NCBI RefSeq assembly: GCF_003105115.1
Contig: NZ_QETH01000012.1
Coordinates: 1-64,000 of the forward strand
DNA length: 64,000 bases
Reading direction: 5' to 3'
Origin: Flavobacterium sp. HTF
GTDB lineage: Bacteria; Bacteroidota; Bacteroidia; Flavobacteriales; Flavobacteriaceae
Shown: one piece after another, positions 50,699-59,580 of the stretch
How positions within the stretch are numbered: the stretch's first letter is position 1
How the letters are laid out: every line of letters begins with the position of its first letter
The notes under the pieces: model-generated
What the model was told of the DNA's origin: nothing
Seen by the model: the letters and a program-made list of their open reading frames with translations, nothing else
Database searches by the model: none
Position numbers and translations under genes: made by a program

Positions 50699-51511
50699 AT
50701 GGACATCAATTCAGACCAATTTAGCAGTTACGCCAGCAGGTATATAGAAGTATTACTTGATTATTCGCCAAAATTAATTTCAGCTTTTCTGATTTTATTT
50801 GTGGGACTTTACGCTATCAGATTAATAAACAGGATCATCAGAAAAATAATGGTAAAGAGAAATCTTGACCCGACCCTGACCAAATTTCTTGCCGATATCT
50901 TACTATGGGCTTTACGAATTTTATTATTTGTAACTTTTATTTCAAAACTCGGAATCGAGACTTCATCGTTTGTTGCTATTTTAGGAGCAATGGGACTTGC
51001 TGTCGGTTTATCACTGCAAGGTTCGCTTTCTAACTTTGCAGGAGGAATGCTGATTATCGTTTTCAAGCCTTTTAAGGTTGGTGATACTATCGAAGCTCAG
51101 GGAGTTATTGCTACTGTTGTAGAAATTCAGATTTTTGTAACCAAAATGCTTACAGGGAATAACCAGACAGTTTTTGTACCTAATGGTGCTTTATCAAACG
51201 GAACGATTATCAATTATTCGATGCAGGGAGAAAGAAGAGCCGATCTTACATTTTCCGTTTCCTATGATTCTGATATCAAAAAAGCAAAAGAGATTCTGGT
51301 GGATGTTTTAAACAAAAATCCAAAAGTGCTAAAAAAGCCTGCTGCTGAAGTTTTTGTCAAAAACTTATCGGCAAGTTCTGTAGATTTTGCGGTACGTCCG
51401 TGGGCTAAAAATGAAAATTTTGGTGCTGTTTTCTCAGAGACTCTTGAGAATTGCAAAACAGCCTTGGATGAAGCAGGTATTTCTGTTCAGCCATTTACAC
51501 TTCAAAAATAA
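50699..51511 (+). CDS. mscS: MscS-type mechanosensitive ion channel
   Basis: A 270-residue MscS-like channel that opens under membrane tension to release solutes in hypo-osmotic shock. Three transmembrane helices lie at about 23-42, 59-82 and 85-120; the pore-lining TM3 has the glycine/alanine pattern AILGAMGLAVGLSLQGSLSNFAGGMLIIVFKPF, followed by the beta domain PNGALSNGTIINYS and a C-terminal alpha/beta cage. The length is near E. coli MscS (286). Convergent with tsaB, with abutting stop codons. Confidence 0.96.
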   Translation: MDINSDQFSSYASRYIEVLLDYSPKLISAFLILFVGLYAIRLINRIIRKIMVKRNLDPTLTKFLADILLWALRILLFVTFISKLGIETSSFVAILGAMGLAVGLSLQGSLSNFAGGMLIIVFKPFKVGDTIEAQGVIATVVEIQIFVTKMLTGNNQTVFVPNGALSNGTIINYSMQGERRADLTFSVSYDSDIKKAKEILVDVLNKNPKVLKKPAAEVFVKNLSASSVDFAVRPWAKNENFGAVFSETLENCKTALDEAGISVQPFTLQK

Positions 51512-52186
51512 TTATGCCTTTTTTGATGGCGTGGTCATCATAAAATCTTTTAAATAATACGGTTCAAAATAAGCGACATCAACAGTGTCGCTTTTTTGAT
51601 ATTTATCAAAACTGATTGCACTCATGGCTGCTGCCGAAGGGTATTTGATCTCTTCTAAAAAAATAAAATTTTCTTTGGTTAAAACTGACTTACATTTTTC
51701 GGCACAATCACCGACAAAATAAACAGTTTCATTGATATCCTGAAAAGAATTTTCATCTATAACTTCTGCCAGAATGGGTCTTTCTGTTTCTAATTTATGA
51801 TTAAAAATTTCACTGTAAACTTCCATTCTTCGGGCATCCAGCATTGGAATAATTTTTCCGTCAGAAACCTTTGCCTGCGATGCTAACGTCTGCAAAGTAT
51901 CTATAGCAATTAAGGGTAAATTCAATGCAAAACACAATCCTTTTGCTGCCGAAACCCCAATTCTCAGACCGGTGTAGGAACCTGGCCCCTGGCTTACTGC
52001 AATAGCACTTAAATCCTGAACCGATATTTTTGCCTCGGCAATTGCTTCTTCTATAAAAACATGTAATTTTTCGGCATGTGAATATCCTTCTTCTGCGATT
52101 TCTTTACATAGAATAGTTTCACCATTTTTTGCTATGGCTACAGAGCAGTTTTTAGTTGCTGTTTCGATATTGAGAATAAAAGACAA
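51512..52186 (-). CDS. tsaB: tRNA threonylcarbamoyladenosine synthesis protein TsaB
   Basis: TsaB is the partner of TsaD in the t6A37 tRNA-modification complex. The 224-residue protein has the ASKHA-type N-terminus FILNIETATKNCSVAIAKNG and the conserved IAVSQGPGSYTGLRIGVSAAKGLCFALNLPLIAIDTL. Length matches the family. It lies 28 nt after the second membrane-fusion protein gene on the same strand and is probably co-transcribed at the end of the efflux operon. This neighbourhood need not indicate a functional link. Confidence 0.95.
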   Translation of the reverse strand: MSFILNIETATKNCSVAIAKNGETILCKEIAEEGYSHAEKLHVFIEEAIAEAKISVQDLSAIAVSQGPGSYTGLRIGVSAAKGLCFALNLPLIAIDTLQTLASQAKVSDGKIIPMLDARRMEVYSEIFNHKLETERPILAEVIDENSFQDINETVYFVGDCAEKCKSVLTKENFIFLEEIKYPSAAAMSAISFDKYQKSDTVDVAYFEPYYLKDFMMTTPSKKA

Positions 52187-52214
52187 AGTATTGTTTTTAA
52201 TATTATTACTAAAA

Positions 52215-53504
52215 TTATTTCTTAGGAGTATTCGTTTTAGCCTTTACTTTATCTCCGGAATTTAGTTCTTTAGAAACAGTAGTATAAGGTCCGGTAATTA
52301 CAACATCCCCCGGTTTTAACCCAGACATTACTTCAATATTAGTATCGTCCTGAATACCGGTTTTAATGATTCTGATTTTGGCTTTATCACCAACTTTTAC
52401 AAAAACACATTCGAATTTTTTATCGCTTTTCGGAGCTGCTTTTTTATCTTCAACAGGACCTTCGGCAGTAAAGTCTTTTACAGCAGCTGTATCCGATTTT
52501 ACCACTACAGAGCTAATTGGAACCGCCAGAACGTTGGCTTTAGTTTGCGTTATAATATCAACAGTAGCTGTCATCCCAGGTCTGAAAGGCGAATAAGCAT
52601 TTGGTTTACCGTCTAATAAATCCTGGTATGATTCTTTTAAAATTCTGATTTTAACTTTAAAATTTGTTACCTGATCAGAGGTCAATGTTGTACTTGCCGA
52701 GTTTGAAATACTGGTCACAATTCCTTTGAATTTCTTTTTCAAATAAGCATCCACTTCAACATTTGCTTCGTCACCGATTTTTATTTTTACAATATCATTT
52801 TCATTTACATCAACTTCAACTTCCATATTGTTTAGGTTGGCAACTCTCAAAAGTTCCGTTCCTGCCATTTGCTGTGTTCCCAGGACACGTTCTCCTAATT
52901 CTACGTTCAATACAGAAATAGTACCATCTGCCGGAGCATAAATTGTTGTACGCCCCAGATTATCTTTAGCTTCATTTACAGATGCTGAAGCACTCTGAAC
53001 GGTGTAATATGCATTTTGTTTAGTGGCTTTGGCTACTTCAAAAGAAGCAATTGCTTTATCCCAATCTGATTTCGAAATAACCCCTTTGTCATACAACGTT
53101 TTATTACGCTCATAATTTGCTTTTGCTTCTTTAAAACTGGCTTCAGATTGTGTCAGGCCAGCTTTTGTTCCGGATAAATTTGACACGGAACGATTGTAAC
53201 TTGAAGTGTATAAATCCGGGTTTATTTTTACTAATAAATCTCCTTTTTTTACTACCTGACCTTCTTTTACATTCAATAAAATAATTTCTCCCGAAACTTC
53301 CGGAGAAATCTTAACTTCAATTTCAGGCTGAATTTTACCTGTTGCCGAAACTGTTTCTACAACAGTTGAAGCTACTACTTTTGAAATTTCTACTTCTTTT
53401 CCTTCATCTTTATTACCTATTGCTCCGGCCTTTCTAAGACCAATTAATGCTATAATTAAAATCACAGCTCCACCTAGCAAAAAGTAAATTGTTTTTTTTG
53501 ACAT
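52215..53504 (-). CDS. Periplasmic adaptor (membrane fusion protein) 2 of efflux system
   Basis: A 429-residue HlyD/AcrA/MacA-like adaptor. One N-terminal membrane segment (about 5-24), then a barrel-sandwich (lipoyl-like) region (KISPEVSGEIILLNVKEGQVVKKGDLLVKI), a coiled-coil hairpin (about 95-180), a second lipoyl half (TIYAPADGTISVLNVELGERVL), and a beta-barrel/membrane-proximal part with a Lys/Asp-rich insert near 350. The coiled coil is expected to contact TolC. It is the second adaptor gene in this operon and lies 6 nt after the TolC gene. Confidence 0.9.
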   Translation of the reverse strand: MSKKTIYFLLGGAVILIIALIGLRKAGAIGNKDEGKEVEISKVVASTVVETVSATGKIQPEIEVKISPEVSGEIILLNVKEGQVVKKGDLLVKINPDLYTSSYNRSVSNLSGTKAGLTQSEASFKEAKANYERNKTLYDKGVISKSDWDKAIASFEVAKATKQNAYYTVQSASASVNEAKDNLGRTTIYAPADGTISVLNVELGERVLGTQQMAGTELLRVANLNNMEVEVDVNENDIVKIKIGDEANVEVDAYLKKKFKGIVTSISNSASTTLTSDQVTNFKVKIRILKESYQDLLDGKPNAYSPFRPGMTATVDIITQTKANVLAVPISSVVVKSDTAAVKDFTAEGPVEDKKAAPKSDKKFECVFVKVGDKAKIRIIKTGIQDDTNIEVMSGLKPGDVVITGPYTTVSKELNSGDKVKAKTNTPKK

Positions 53505-53510
53505 AATAAA

Positions 53511-54962
53511 TTATTTTGTAATAATTGGAACAATTGGAATTCCGAAATAGAACTCAAGTATTTTTATTTTGAACATGTAATCGTATTTTGTTCTGATAAC
53601 GTCTGACTGTGCATTTGTCAGCAAAGTTTGAGCCTGAGTAAAATCAAATGAGTTCATCAAACCGACATCATACTTTTCTTTTGCATAATTATAAGCCTGT
53701 TGTCTTGCTTCTAAAGTTATCGTTGATGATTCATAAGTATTTAAAGCTCCTTTTGCATCTGTAAAAGCTGTATAAACGTTACGTTGCAAATCTAAACTTT
53801 TTTGCTCTAAATCTATTTTAGATTTTTCTAAACTTACTTTGCTTCTTTCAACATTATTTCTAACTGAAAATCCATTGAAAATTGGAACGCTAAGCTGTAA
53901 TCCGAACGAATGTCCTTTGTTATCGCTAAACTGATCAAAAACAGGTTGAGGCGCCCCCAAAATCGGAGTAAAGTTATTCTCTAATACTGCCTGATTTGTT
54001 CCTTCAACAAAACCAATTTGACTTGTTGGATTATTTAGATTTGGAGTTGCACCTGTGACAACATCAGAATAACTTGCTCTGGTCGTAAAAGAGTAAAAAC
54101 CAGACAAAGTTGGCTGATAAGCACCTTTTGCGATGGCAACATTCTTTTCAGCAATTTCAAGATTAGTCTGTGCCAATTTCAATTCAGTTCTCGTCTCTTT
54201 TGCTTTGTTGTAAATATCAATTGGACTTTGTGCCATGATATTATTTTCATCTTTCACTTCAGTATCATCTACTACGTCAAAGTCTGCAAATTCTTTTAAT
54301 TGTAAAAGCTGTGCTAAACTTAATTTTGAAATCAAGAGATTGTTTTCAGAAACAGTAATGTTTTGCCTGTCAGTTGCAACAGTTGCTTTTAGATCAAATA
54401 AATCTCCGCGCGGAATTGTTCCGGCATTTACCATTTCTTCAGAACGGGCATAACGCTTTTCGTCAATTGCCAATTGTTCTTTTTTAACTTTTAAATCTTC
54501 TTTATTGGATAAAATTTGCAGAAATGCACTGGCTACATTTAAAGAAATATCTTCCTGCATCTTAACTAATTGATATTGTGACGCAATAATAGAAAGCTTT
54601 GCTCTTCTGTATGTATTTTGATTTTGAAGTCCTTTGTAAATATCAACTCCGGCATTTAAACCTACAGATGAATATTGAGTTGTTTGATTACGCAACAGAC
54701 CTGTCGTAACATCCTGATTTAAACCGACATTCCAGGAGTGTGAGGCATTTCCACTTACTGTAGGCAAATAACTTCCAAATGCACCTCTTTTATCAATTAC
54801 AGCATTTTTGACATCTAGTTCTGTAAGCTTTATTGTGATATTATTTTCTAATGCATATCTTACGCATTCTTCTAAAGTCCACTGTTTTGTTTGTGCCTGA
54901 CCCGATAATCCAAAAGCGAATAACAATGCAAAGACAAGACTATTATATTTATTTATTTTCAT
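53511..54962 (-). CDS. TolC-family outer membrane efflux protein
   Basis: A 483-residue TolC-like protein with signal peptide (MKINKYNSLVFALLFAFGLSGQAQ). The repeated helical hairpins of the OEP family are seen as WTLEECVRYALENNITIKLTELDVKNA and RTELKLAQTNLEIAEKNVAIAKGAYQPTLSGFYSF, with the FDVGL-like KYDVGLMNSFDFTQAQTLLTNAQSD near the C-terminus. It should form the outer membrane exit duct for the ABC-type pump encoded with it. It lies between the two adaptor genes, 80 nt after the first. Confidence 0.93.
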   Translation of the reverse strand: MKINKYNSLVFALLFAFGLSGQAQTKQWTLEECVRYALENNITIKLTELDVKNAVIDKRGAFGSYLPTVSGNASHSWNVGLNQDVTTGLLRNQTTQYSSVGLNAGVDIYKGLQNQNTYRRAKLSIIASQYQLVKMQEDISLNVASAFLQILSNKEDLKVKKEQLAIDEKRYARSEEMVNAGTIPRGDLFDLKATVATDRQNITVSENNLLISKLSLAQLLQLKEFADFDVVDDTEVKDENNIMAQSPIDIYNKAKETRTELKLAQTNLEIAEKNVAIAKGAYQPTLSGFYSFTTRASYSDVVTGATPNLNNPTSQIGFVEGTNQAVLENNFTPILGAPQPVFDQFSDNKGHSFGLQLSVPIFNGFSVRNNVERSKVSLEKSKIDLEQKSLDLQRNVYTAFTDAKGALNTYESSTITLEARQQAYNYAKEKYDVGLMNSFDFTQAQTLLTNAQSDVIRTKYDYMFKIKILEFYFGIPIVPIITK

Positions 54963-55042
54963 ATATTTTGAATGAAGGCGCAGTATCGATACTACGCAAA
55001 TTTAACATTTTTTAAACCCAAAAACCTTTTTACAGAATCAAA

Positions 55043-56158
55043 TTATTTTTTTTCTCCTTCAGTAATTAAACCCTGATTCCAGATTTTTATTTTATCTGTC
55101 TTTTTAATTCCGCTTTTAACCTGAACATAAATTCCGTCACTAACTCCCAAAACTAAATCTTTTCTTTGAAACTTCTGCGGAGCTGTTTCGATCTCTACAT
55201 ACGGTTTTTGTGTTTTTTTGTCAAATTGAACTAACGATTCTTTTATGGCCAAAACTTTGTCTGCTTTTTCTAAGATGATAGAAGCATTTGCACTCAGACC
55301 GGCTCTGATAAAGGTAGCATCTCTGTTTTCTAAAGAAGCTTTAATTTCAAACTGAATTGCTCCGTTTTCTGTAACTCCTTTTGGTGCGATGTAAGTTAGA
55401 ATCGCTTCAAATTTTTTATTTTCAATAGCTCCGACTGTAATTTCGATAGCCATTTTCTCTTTTATTTTACCAACTTCAGATTCATCTATTTTTCCAACAA
55501 AAATCATTCTTCCAACGTCGGCTACACTTGCAATTGTAGTTCCTTCATTAAAATTATTACTTTCAATAACCTGGTTTCCGACTTTTACCGGAACGTCTAA
55601 AACCATTCCGTTTACAGTTGAACGAATTAAGGTATTAGCATAACTTCCCAATGATGAAGTTGTTCCTGTTTTTACAATATCGAGACTTTGTTTTGCTGCC
55701 TGATAGTTTTGTTTTGCCTGTGTGTAAGCTAATTGTGCTGCATCAAAATCATTTGCTGAAATAACATCTTTATCATACAATGTTTTTTGTCTTTTAAAGA
55801 TTTTTTCCTGATTATCCAAAGCAATTTTAGCAGTCTGTACCTGATTTTGTGTACTGCTTACGTTTGATACATTTGCAACAACCCTAATTTTGGCAATCAT
55901 ATCGCCTGCTTTGATTTTCTCTCCGGCTTTAATATACACCTGCTCTATAATTCCTGAAATGTTCGGTTTGATTAAGACCTCTTCATCTGGCTGAATATTA
56001 CCTGTAGCAATTGTATTTTTTACAATCGTTTTAATTTCTGCTTTTTCAGTTTTAAAGACAATTGGCGACTCCTGATTCTTAGCATATAAATAATATAGCG
56101 CACCAAAGAAAACTATAGCAATAAAAATTAAAATGGTGACGGTTACTCCTTTTTTCAT
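55043..56158 (-). CDS. Periplasmic adaptor (membrane fusion protein) 1 of efflux system
   Basis: A 371-residue HlyD/MacA-like adaptor. Membrane segment at about 5-25, first lipoyl half EEVLIKPNISGIIEQVYIKAGEKIKAGDMIAKI, coiled coil (about 85-150), second half RSTVNGMVLDVPVKVGNQVIES and a beta-barrel region. It shares the layout of adaptor 2 but is shorter and clearly diverged, so it is not a recent duplicate. It lies 39 nt after the second permease gene. The split around TolC suggests either two alternative adaptors or a mixed adaptor ring. Confidence 0.9.
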   Translation of the reverse strand: MKKGVTVTILIFIAIVFFGALYYLYAKNQESPIVFKTEKAEIKTIVKNTIATGNIQPDEEVLIKPNISGIIEQVYIKAGEKIKAGDMIAKIRVVANVSNVSSTQNQVQTAKIALDNQEKIFKRQKTLYDKDVISANDFDAAQLAYTQAKQNYQAAKQSLDIVKTGTTSSLGSYANTLIRSTVNGMVLDVPVKVGNQVIESNNFNEGTTIASVADVGRMIFVGKIDESEVGKIKEKMAIEITVGAIENKKFEAILTYIAPKGVTENGAIQFEIKASLENRDATFIRAGLSANASIILEKADKVLAIKESLVQFDKKTQKPYVEIETAPQKFQRKDLVLGVSDGIYVQVKSGIKKTDKIKIWNQGLITEGEKK

Positions 56159-56197
56159 TTTGTTTTTGGTTTAATCGATTATTTTTTGATTGATAAT

Positions 56198-57463
56198 TTA
56201 TTCTGTTCGTAAAGCATCTACCGGCTTCACATTGATTGCGGTCTGCGCCGGAATAAATCCTGCGAGCAAACCAGATCCTACTAATATTAATAAGGCAACA
56301 AATACAACTCTTAAATCTACACTCGGGTTAGAAAACATGGTATCGCTTCCCGGTGGCATCGAGTCCAGAGCCATATTCAGCAATGCTATAATTCCGGTTG
56401 CAACGGCAATTCCGAACATACCCGATATGATAGTCAAAAATATAGATTCTGATAAAATTTGCCCACGTATCGCTGCCGGTGTTGCTCCCAAAGCCCTGCG
56501 GATTCCAATTTCTTTAGTACGTTCCTTGACTACAATCAGCATGATATTTGAAATACCAATTACTCCTGAAATCAATACTAATGTTCCTACAAAATAAGCA
56601 ATGAATTTTAGAATATCAAACAAACTTTGCACTTTATTGAATTGTTCGTATAAATCAAAATTTCCTACTGCCCTGTCATCTGCCGGATTTACGGAATGAA
56701 GCGATTTTATTAACTCTAAAATTTTAGGTTTCAGAGAAGTAATCGAGGTTTCATCTTTTGCTGTAAGTGCCATCCAGCCTACTTTATCGCCATAATTAAA
56801 AGCCTGTTGAAATGTCGTAAACGGAATGAAAATATTTTTTTGTTCCTGTTCTGCATTTCCTCCCTGCTGCTTAGAATTATAAACGCCAATTACCATAAAA
56901 TTAATTCCGTTTATTTTGATATAAGTCCCAATAGCTTCTTCTTCTTTATTATAAAGTTCCGATATCACTCCTTTACCAATAATCGCTATTTTTCTCCTTT
57001 CGGCAATATCCTGCTGGTTTATAAAACGACCTTTTATGATATCCATTGGCTGTTGCTTGATTAGTTCGGGATAATCACCATAAACAGTAAAAGAAGATGT
57101 TTTTGTACCGCGAACCACATTATTTGTTCCATTAAAATCACCTAACTGATTTCTTGGCGAAACATATAACAAATCCGGAAAAGCTTGTTTCAAAGCCATT
57201 ACATCACTGTTTCTAAAATCATAACGACGTGTTTTTGGCAAACCTTTATACGCTTTTGAGGTAGTCTGGCTCCACATAAACATGGTGTTTGTGGCAATAC
57301 CATCAAACCCTTTTTTTATCCCGTTTTCCAGACCTTTTCCTGCTGCCAGTAATATGACAAGAATAAATATTCCCCAAAACACACCAAATGCTGTCAGAAG
57401 AGTTCTAAACACATTGGCCGTCAGAGCCTGCAAAATTTCGTCCCAATTATCTTTCTTAAACAT
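56198..57463 (-). CDS. MacB-type ABC transporter permease B
   Basis: A 421-residue MacB-like permease: an N-terminal membrane helix (about 17-40, RTLLTAFGVFWGIFILVILLAAGKGL), a large periplasmic domain (about 45-285), and three C-terminal helices with the FtsX-type segment SNIMLIVVKERTKEIGIRRALGATPAAIRGQILSESI. It lies 2 nt after the other permease gene. Such permeases transport peptides, lipids or drugs in concert with an adaptor and TolC. It lacks its own ATPase domain, which is encoded by the first gene of the operon. Confidence 0.93.
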   Translation of the reverse strand: MFKKDNWDEILQALTANVFRTLLTAFGVFWGIFILVILLAAGKGLENGIKKGFDGIATNTMFMWSQTTSKAYKGLPKTRRYDFRNSDVMALKQAFPDLLYVSPRNQLGDFNGTNNVVRGTKTSSFTVYGDYPELIKQQPMDIIKGRFINQQDIAERRKIAIIGKGVISELYNKEEEAIGTYIKINGINFMVIGVYNSKQQGGNAEQEQKNIFIPFTTFQQAFNYGDKVGWMALTAKDETSITSLKPKILELIKSLHSVNPADDRAVGNFDLYEQFNKVQSLFDILKFIAYFVGTLVLISGVIGISNIMLIVVKERTKEIGIRRALGATPAAIRGQILSESIFLTIISGMFGIAVATGIIALLNMALDSMPPGSDTMFSNPSVDLRVVFVALLILVGSGLLAGFIPAQTAINVKPVDALRTE

Positions 57464-57465
57464 AA

Positions 57466-58710
57466 TTATTCGTCTCTAAGTGCTACAATAGGTCTAATTT
57501 TAGCTGCTCTGTAAGCTGGAAAAAATCCTGCCATTGCACCAGCAAAAACAAGCAGAACCAGTGTGGTAAGAGCCACAGTAAAATCAACCTCAGGGTTTCT
57601 AAAATATTCACTTTGCACCATTGGCCCAACAAATTCCAATAATAACAAACTTGCCAGTAAGCCGACAAATCCTGCTATTGTGGTTATAAAAATAGATTCG
57701 TGGAGTATCATAGTAATAATAGATATGGGCGATGCTCCCAATGCTTTTCTTATACCAATTTCTTTTGTTCTTTCTTTTACAACAATCAGCATAATATTAC
57801 TAACACCCACAACTCCTGCCACGATGGTACAAATACCTACCCACCAGAAAAACAATCTGATATATAGATTTAAGTCATAGAATTGTTTGGCATCCTTAAC
57901 AGAATTATAAACACCTACTCCTCCGTCATCTTCTGGAGCTACTACGTTTTTGCTTTTTAGCAAGTCCTTTAAATCCTGTGTGAATTTTTCAGATTGTGCC
58001 AAGGCTTCATCATAATTGTCTGTCTTTTTTAAAGTGAAAAACAAATTGCTGATTTTATCACCTCCTCCAAAAGTTTTCTGTACAGTGGTTTTTGGCAGGT
58101 AAGCTCTGGCTTCTTCTCGTTCTCCTCCCGGATCTGTAAAAACACCAATTACCTTAAAACTAATATTATTGATTAAAATTTCTTCTCCAAGTGCCTCTTT
58201 GTCTTTAAACAAATCGGTTTTTATTTTCATTCCGATAGTAGCCACTTTTTCATTATTGGCCAGATCCTTACTATTTACATATCGTCCCTGAACAATGGTT
58301 AGATTTTCTATCCCGCCATAATCAGGATCAACTCCTCTGTATTGATAACTTCCGGATTCTTTTCCGTAGGCAAACGGAGCTCCCCAGAAATTAAATGTTG
58401 AAGCTCTTAAATCTAATTTATCTTCAAATTTCTGAACAGATTGTGTGTAATCACTATTTCTAAACTGAATTGGTCTTCCCGGATTTAGACCTTTGTATTG
58501 TTTTGTAGTAGTTCCGGACCAAACTTCAATAATTCCCGCAGCATCTCGCTCAAACTGTTTTTCAATTCCGTTTTGCAGTCCCTTGCCCGCACCCAGCAAA
58601 ATCACTAAAATAAAAATTCCCGAAGCCACGGAAATCCCTGTCAGAAATGTTCTTAATCTGTTTTTAGAGATTGCTTCAAATATTTCCTGCCATCGCTCTA
58701 TATTAAACAT
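57466..58710 (-). CDS. MacB-type ABC transporter permease A
   Basis: A 414-residue permease of the same MacB/FtsX family: N-terminal helix (RTFLTGISVASGIFILVILLGAGKGL), periplasmic domain, and VSNIMLIVVKERTKEIGIRKALGASPISIITMILHESIFI near 305-345. It is homologous to permease B along its length, but clearly diverged, so the two may form a heterodimer. It overlaps the ATPase gene by 8 bases, which supports a single operon. Confidence 0.93.
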   Translation of the reverse strand: MFNIERWQEIFEAISKNRLRTFLTGISVASGIFILVILLGAGKGLQNGIEKQFERDAAGIIEVWSGTTTKQYKGLNPGRPIQFRNSDYTQSVQKFEDKLDLRASTFNFWGAPFAYGKESGSYQYRGVDPDYGGIENLTIVQGRYVNSKDLANNEKVATIGMKIKTDLFKDKEALGEEILINNISFKVIGVFTDPGGEREEARAYLPKTTVQKTFGGGDKISNLFFTLKKTDNYDEALAQSEKFTQDLKDLLKSKNVVAPEDDGGVGVYNSVKDAKQFYDLNLYIRLFFWWVGICTIVAGVVGVSNIMLIVVKERTKEIGIRKALGASPISIITMILHESIFITTIAGFVGLLASLLLLEFVGPMVQSEYFRNPEVDFTVALTTLVLLVFAGAMAGFFPAYRAAKIRPIVALRDE

Positions 58711-59404
58711 AAGATGTAGCTCTAACTTGTTCTACCATTTTATCATCGATAATCAATCCGTCTTTCAGGACAACATTCCTTTTGCACATTGCGGCAATAT
58801 CCGGCTCGTGGGTAACGATTAAAATGGTTTTACCTTCATCGTTAATTCCCTGGATAAGTTCCATAACTTCATAAGATGTTTTGGTATCCAAAGCTCCTGT
58901 AGGTTCATCGGCCAACAAAACTTTTGGGTTCGAAGCCAATGCACGGGCAATAGCTACACGTTGTTTCTGACCTCCGGAAAGTTCATTAGGTAAGTGATGA
59001 GAATGCGATCCAAGACCTACTTTCTCCAAGTATTTCATCGCAATTTCATAACGTTCCTTTCTTTTTACACCCTGATAATACAAAGGCATGGCAACATTAT
59101 CCAACGCAGATTTATAATTAATTAAATTAAAAGACTGAAAAACAAATCCCAAAAACTTATTTCGGTATTTTGAGGCTAAGGTTTCATTCAGTTTTTTTAT
59201 TGGAGTTTTATCCAAAATATAACTACCCGAGTCTGCCTCATCAAGAATTCCTAATATATTAAGCAGTGTAGATTTTCCAGATCCGGATGATCCCATGATC
59301 GCAACCAATTCTCCTTCTGCAATATTAAAATTAATCCCTTTTAACACATGCAACTGTGAACTTCCCATTTTATAGGACTTGTGTAAATCTTTGATTTCGA
59401 TCAT
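58703..59404 (-). CDS. ABC transporter ATP-binding protein (MacB/LolD type)
   Basis: A 233-residue ABC ATPase. Walker A GSSGSGKST (38-46), Q-loop VFQSFNLI, signature LSGGQKQRVAIARALA (about 141-156), Walker B VLLADEPTGALDTKT and the switch His in VTHEPDIA. It belongs to the MacB/LolD/FtsE-like family that energises FtsX-fold permeases. It is the first gene of the minus-strand efflux operon (ATPase, two permeases, adaptor, TolC, adaptor, tsaB), and no clear promoter box was found upstream. Confidence 0.96.
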   Translation of the reverse strand: MIEIKDLHKSYKMGSSQLHVLKGINFNIAEGELVAIMGSSGSGKSTLLNILGILDEADSGSYILDKTPIKKLNETLASKYRNKFLGFVFQSFNLINYKSALDNVAMPLYYQGVKRKERYEIAMKYLEKVGLGSHSHHLPNELSGGQKQRVAIARALASNPKVLLADEPTGALDTKTSYEVMELIQGINDEGKTILIVTHEPDIAAMCKRNVVLKDGLIIDDKMVEQVRATSYV

Positions 59405-59549
59405 GGTATTGTTAATTTTTAAGACAATAATAACATTTTTATTAAGTCAATTATGGTAACAAAAAGTTAATAATTTCACTTTACTATTTCAATAAGACTC
59501 ATTTTCTTATCTATTGTTACACTTTTTTAAGATAATATAATTGTTTTCT

Positions 59550-59557
59550 TAATTTTG
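59550..59557 (+). promoter_or_regulatory. -7 box (TAATTTTG) of the DUF4403 gene
   Basis: TAATTTTG matches TAnnTTTG, 23 nt before the ATG at 59581. Confidence 0.5.
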
Positions 59558-59580
59558 CATCATTCAAAAAATTATTGCTA

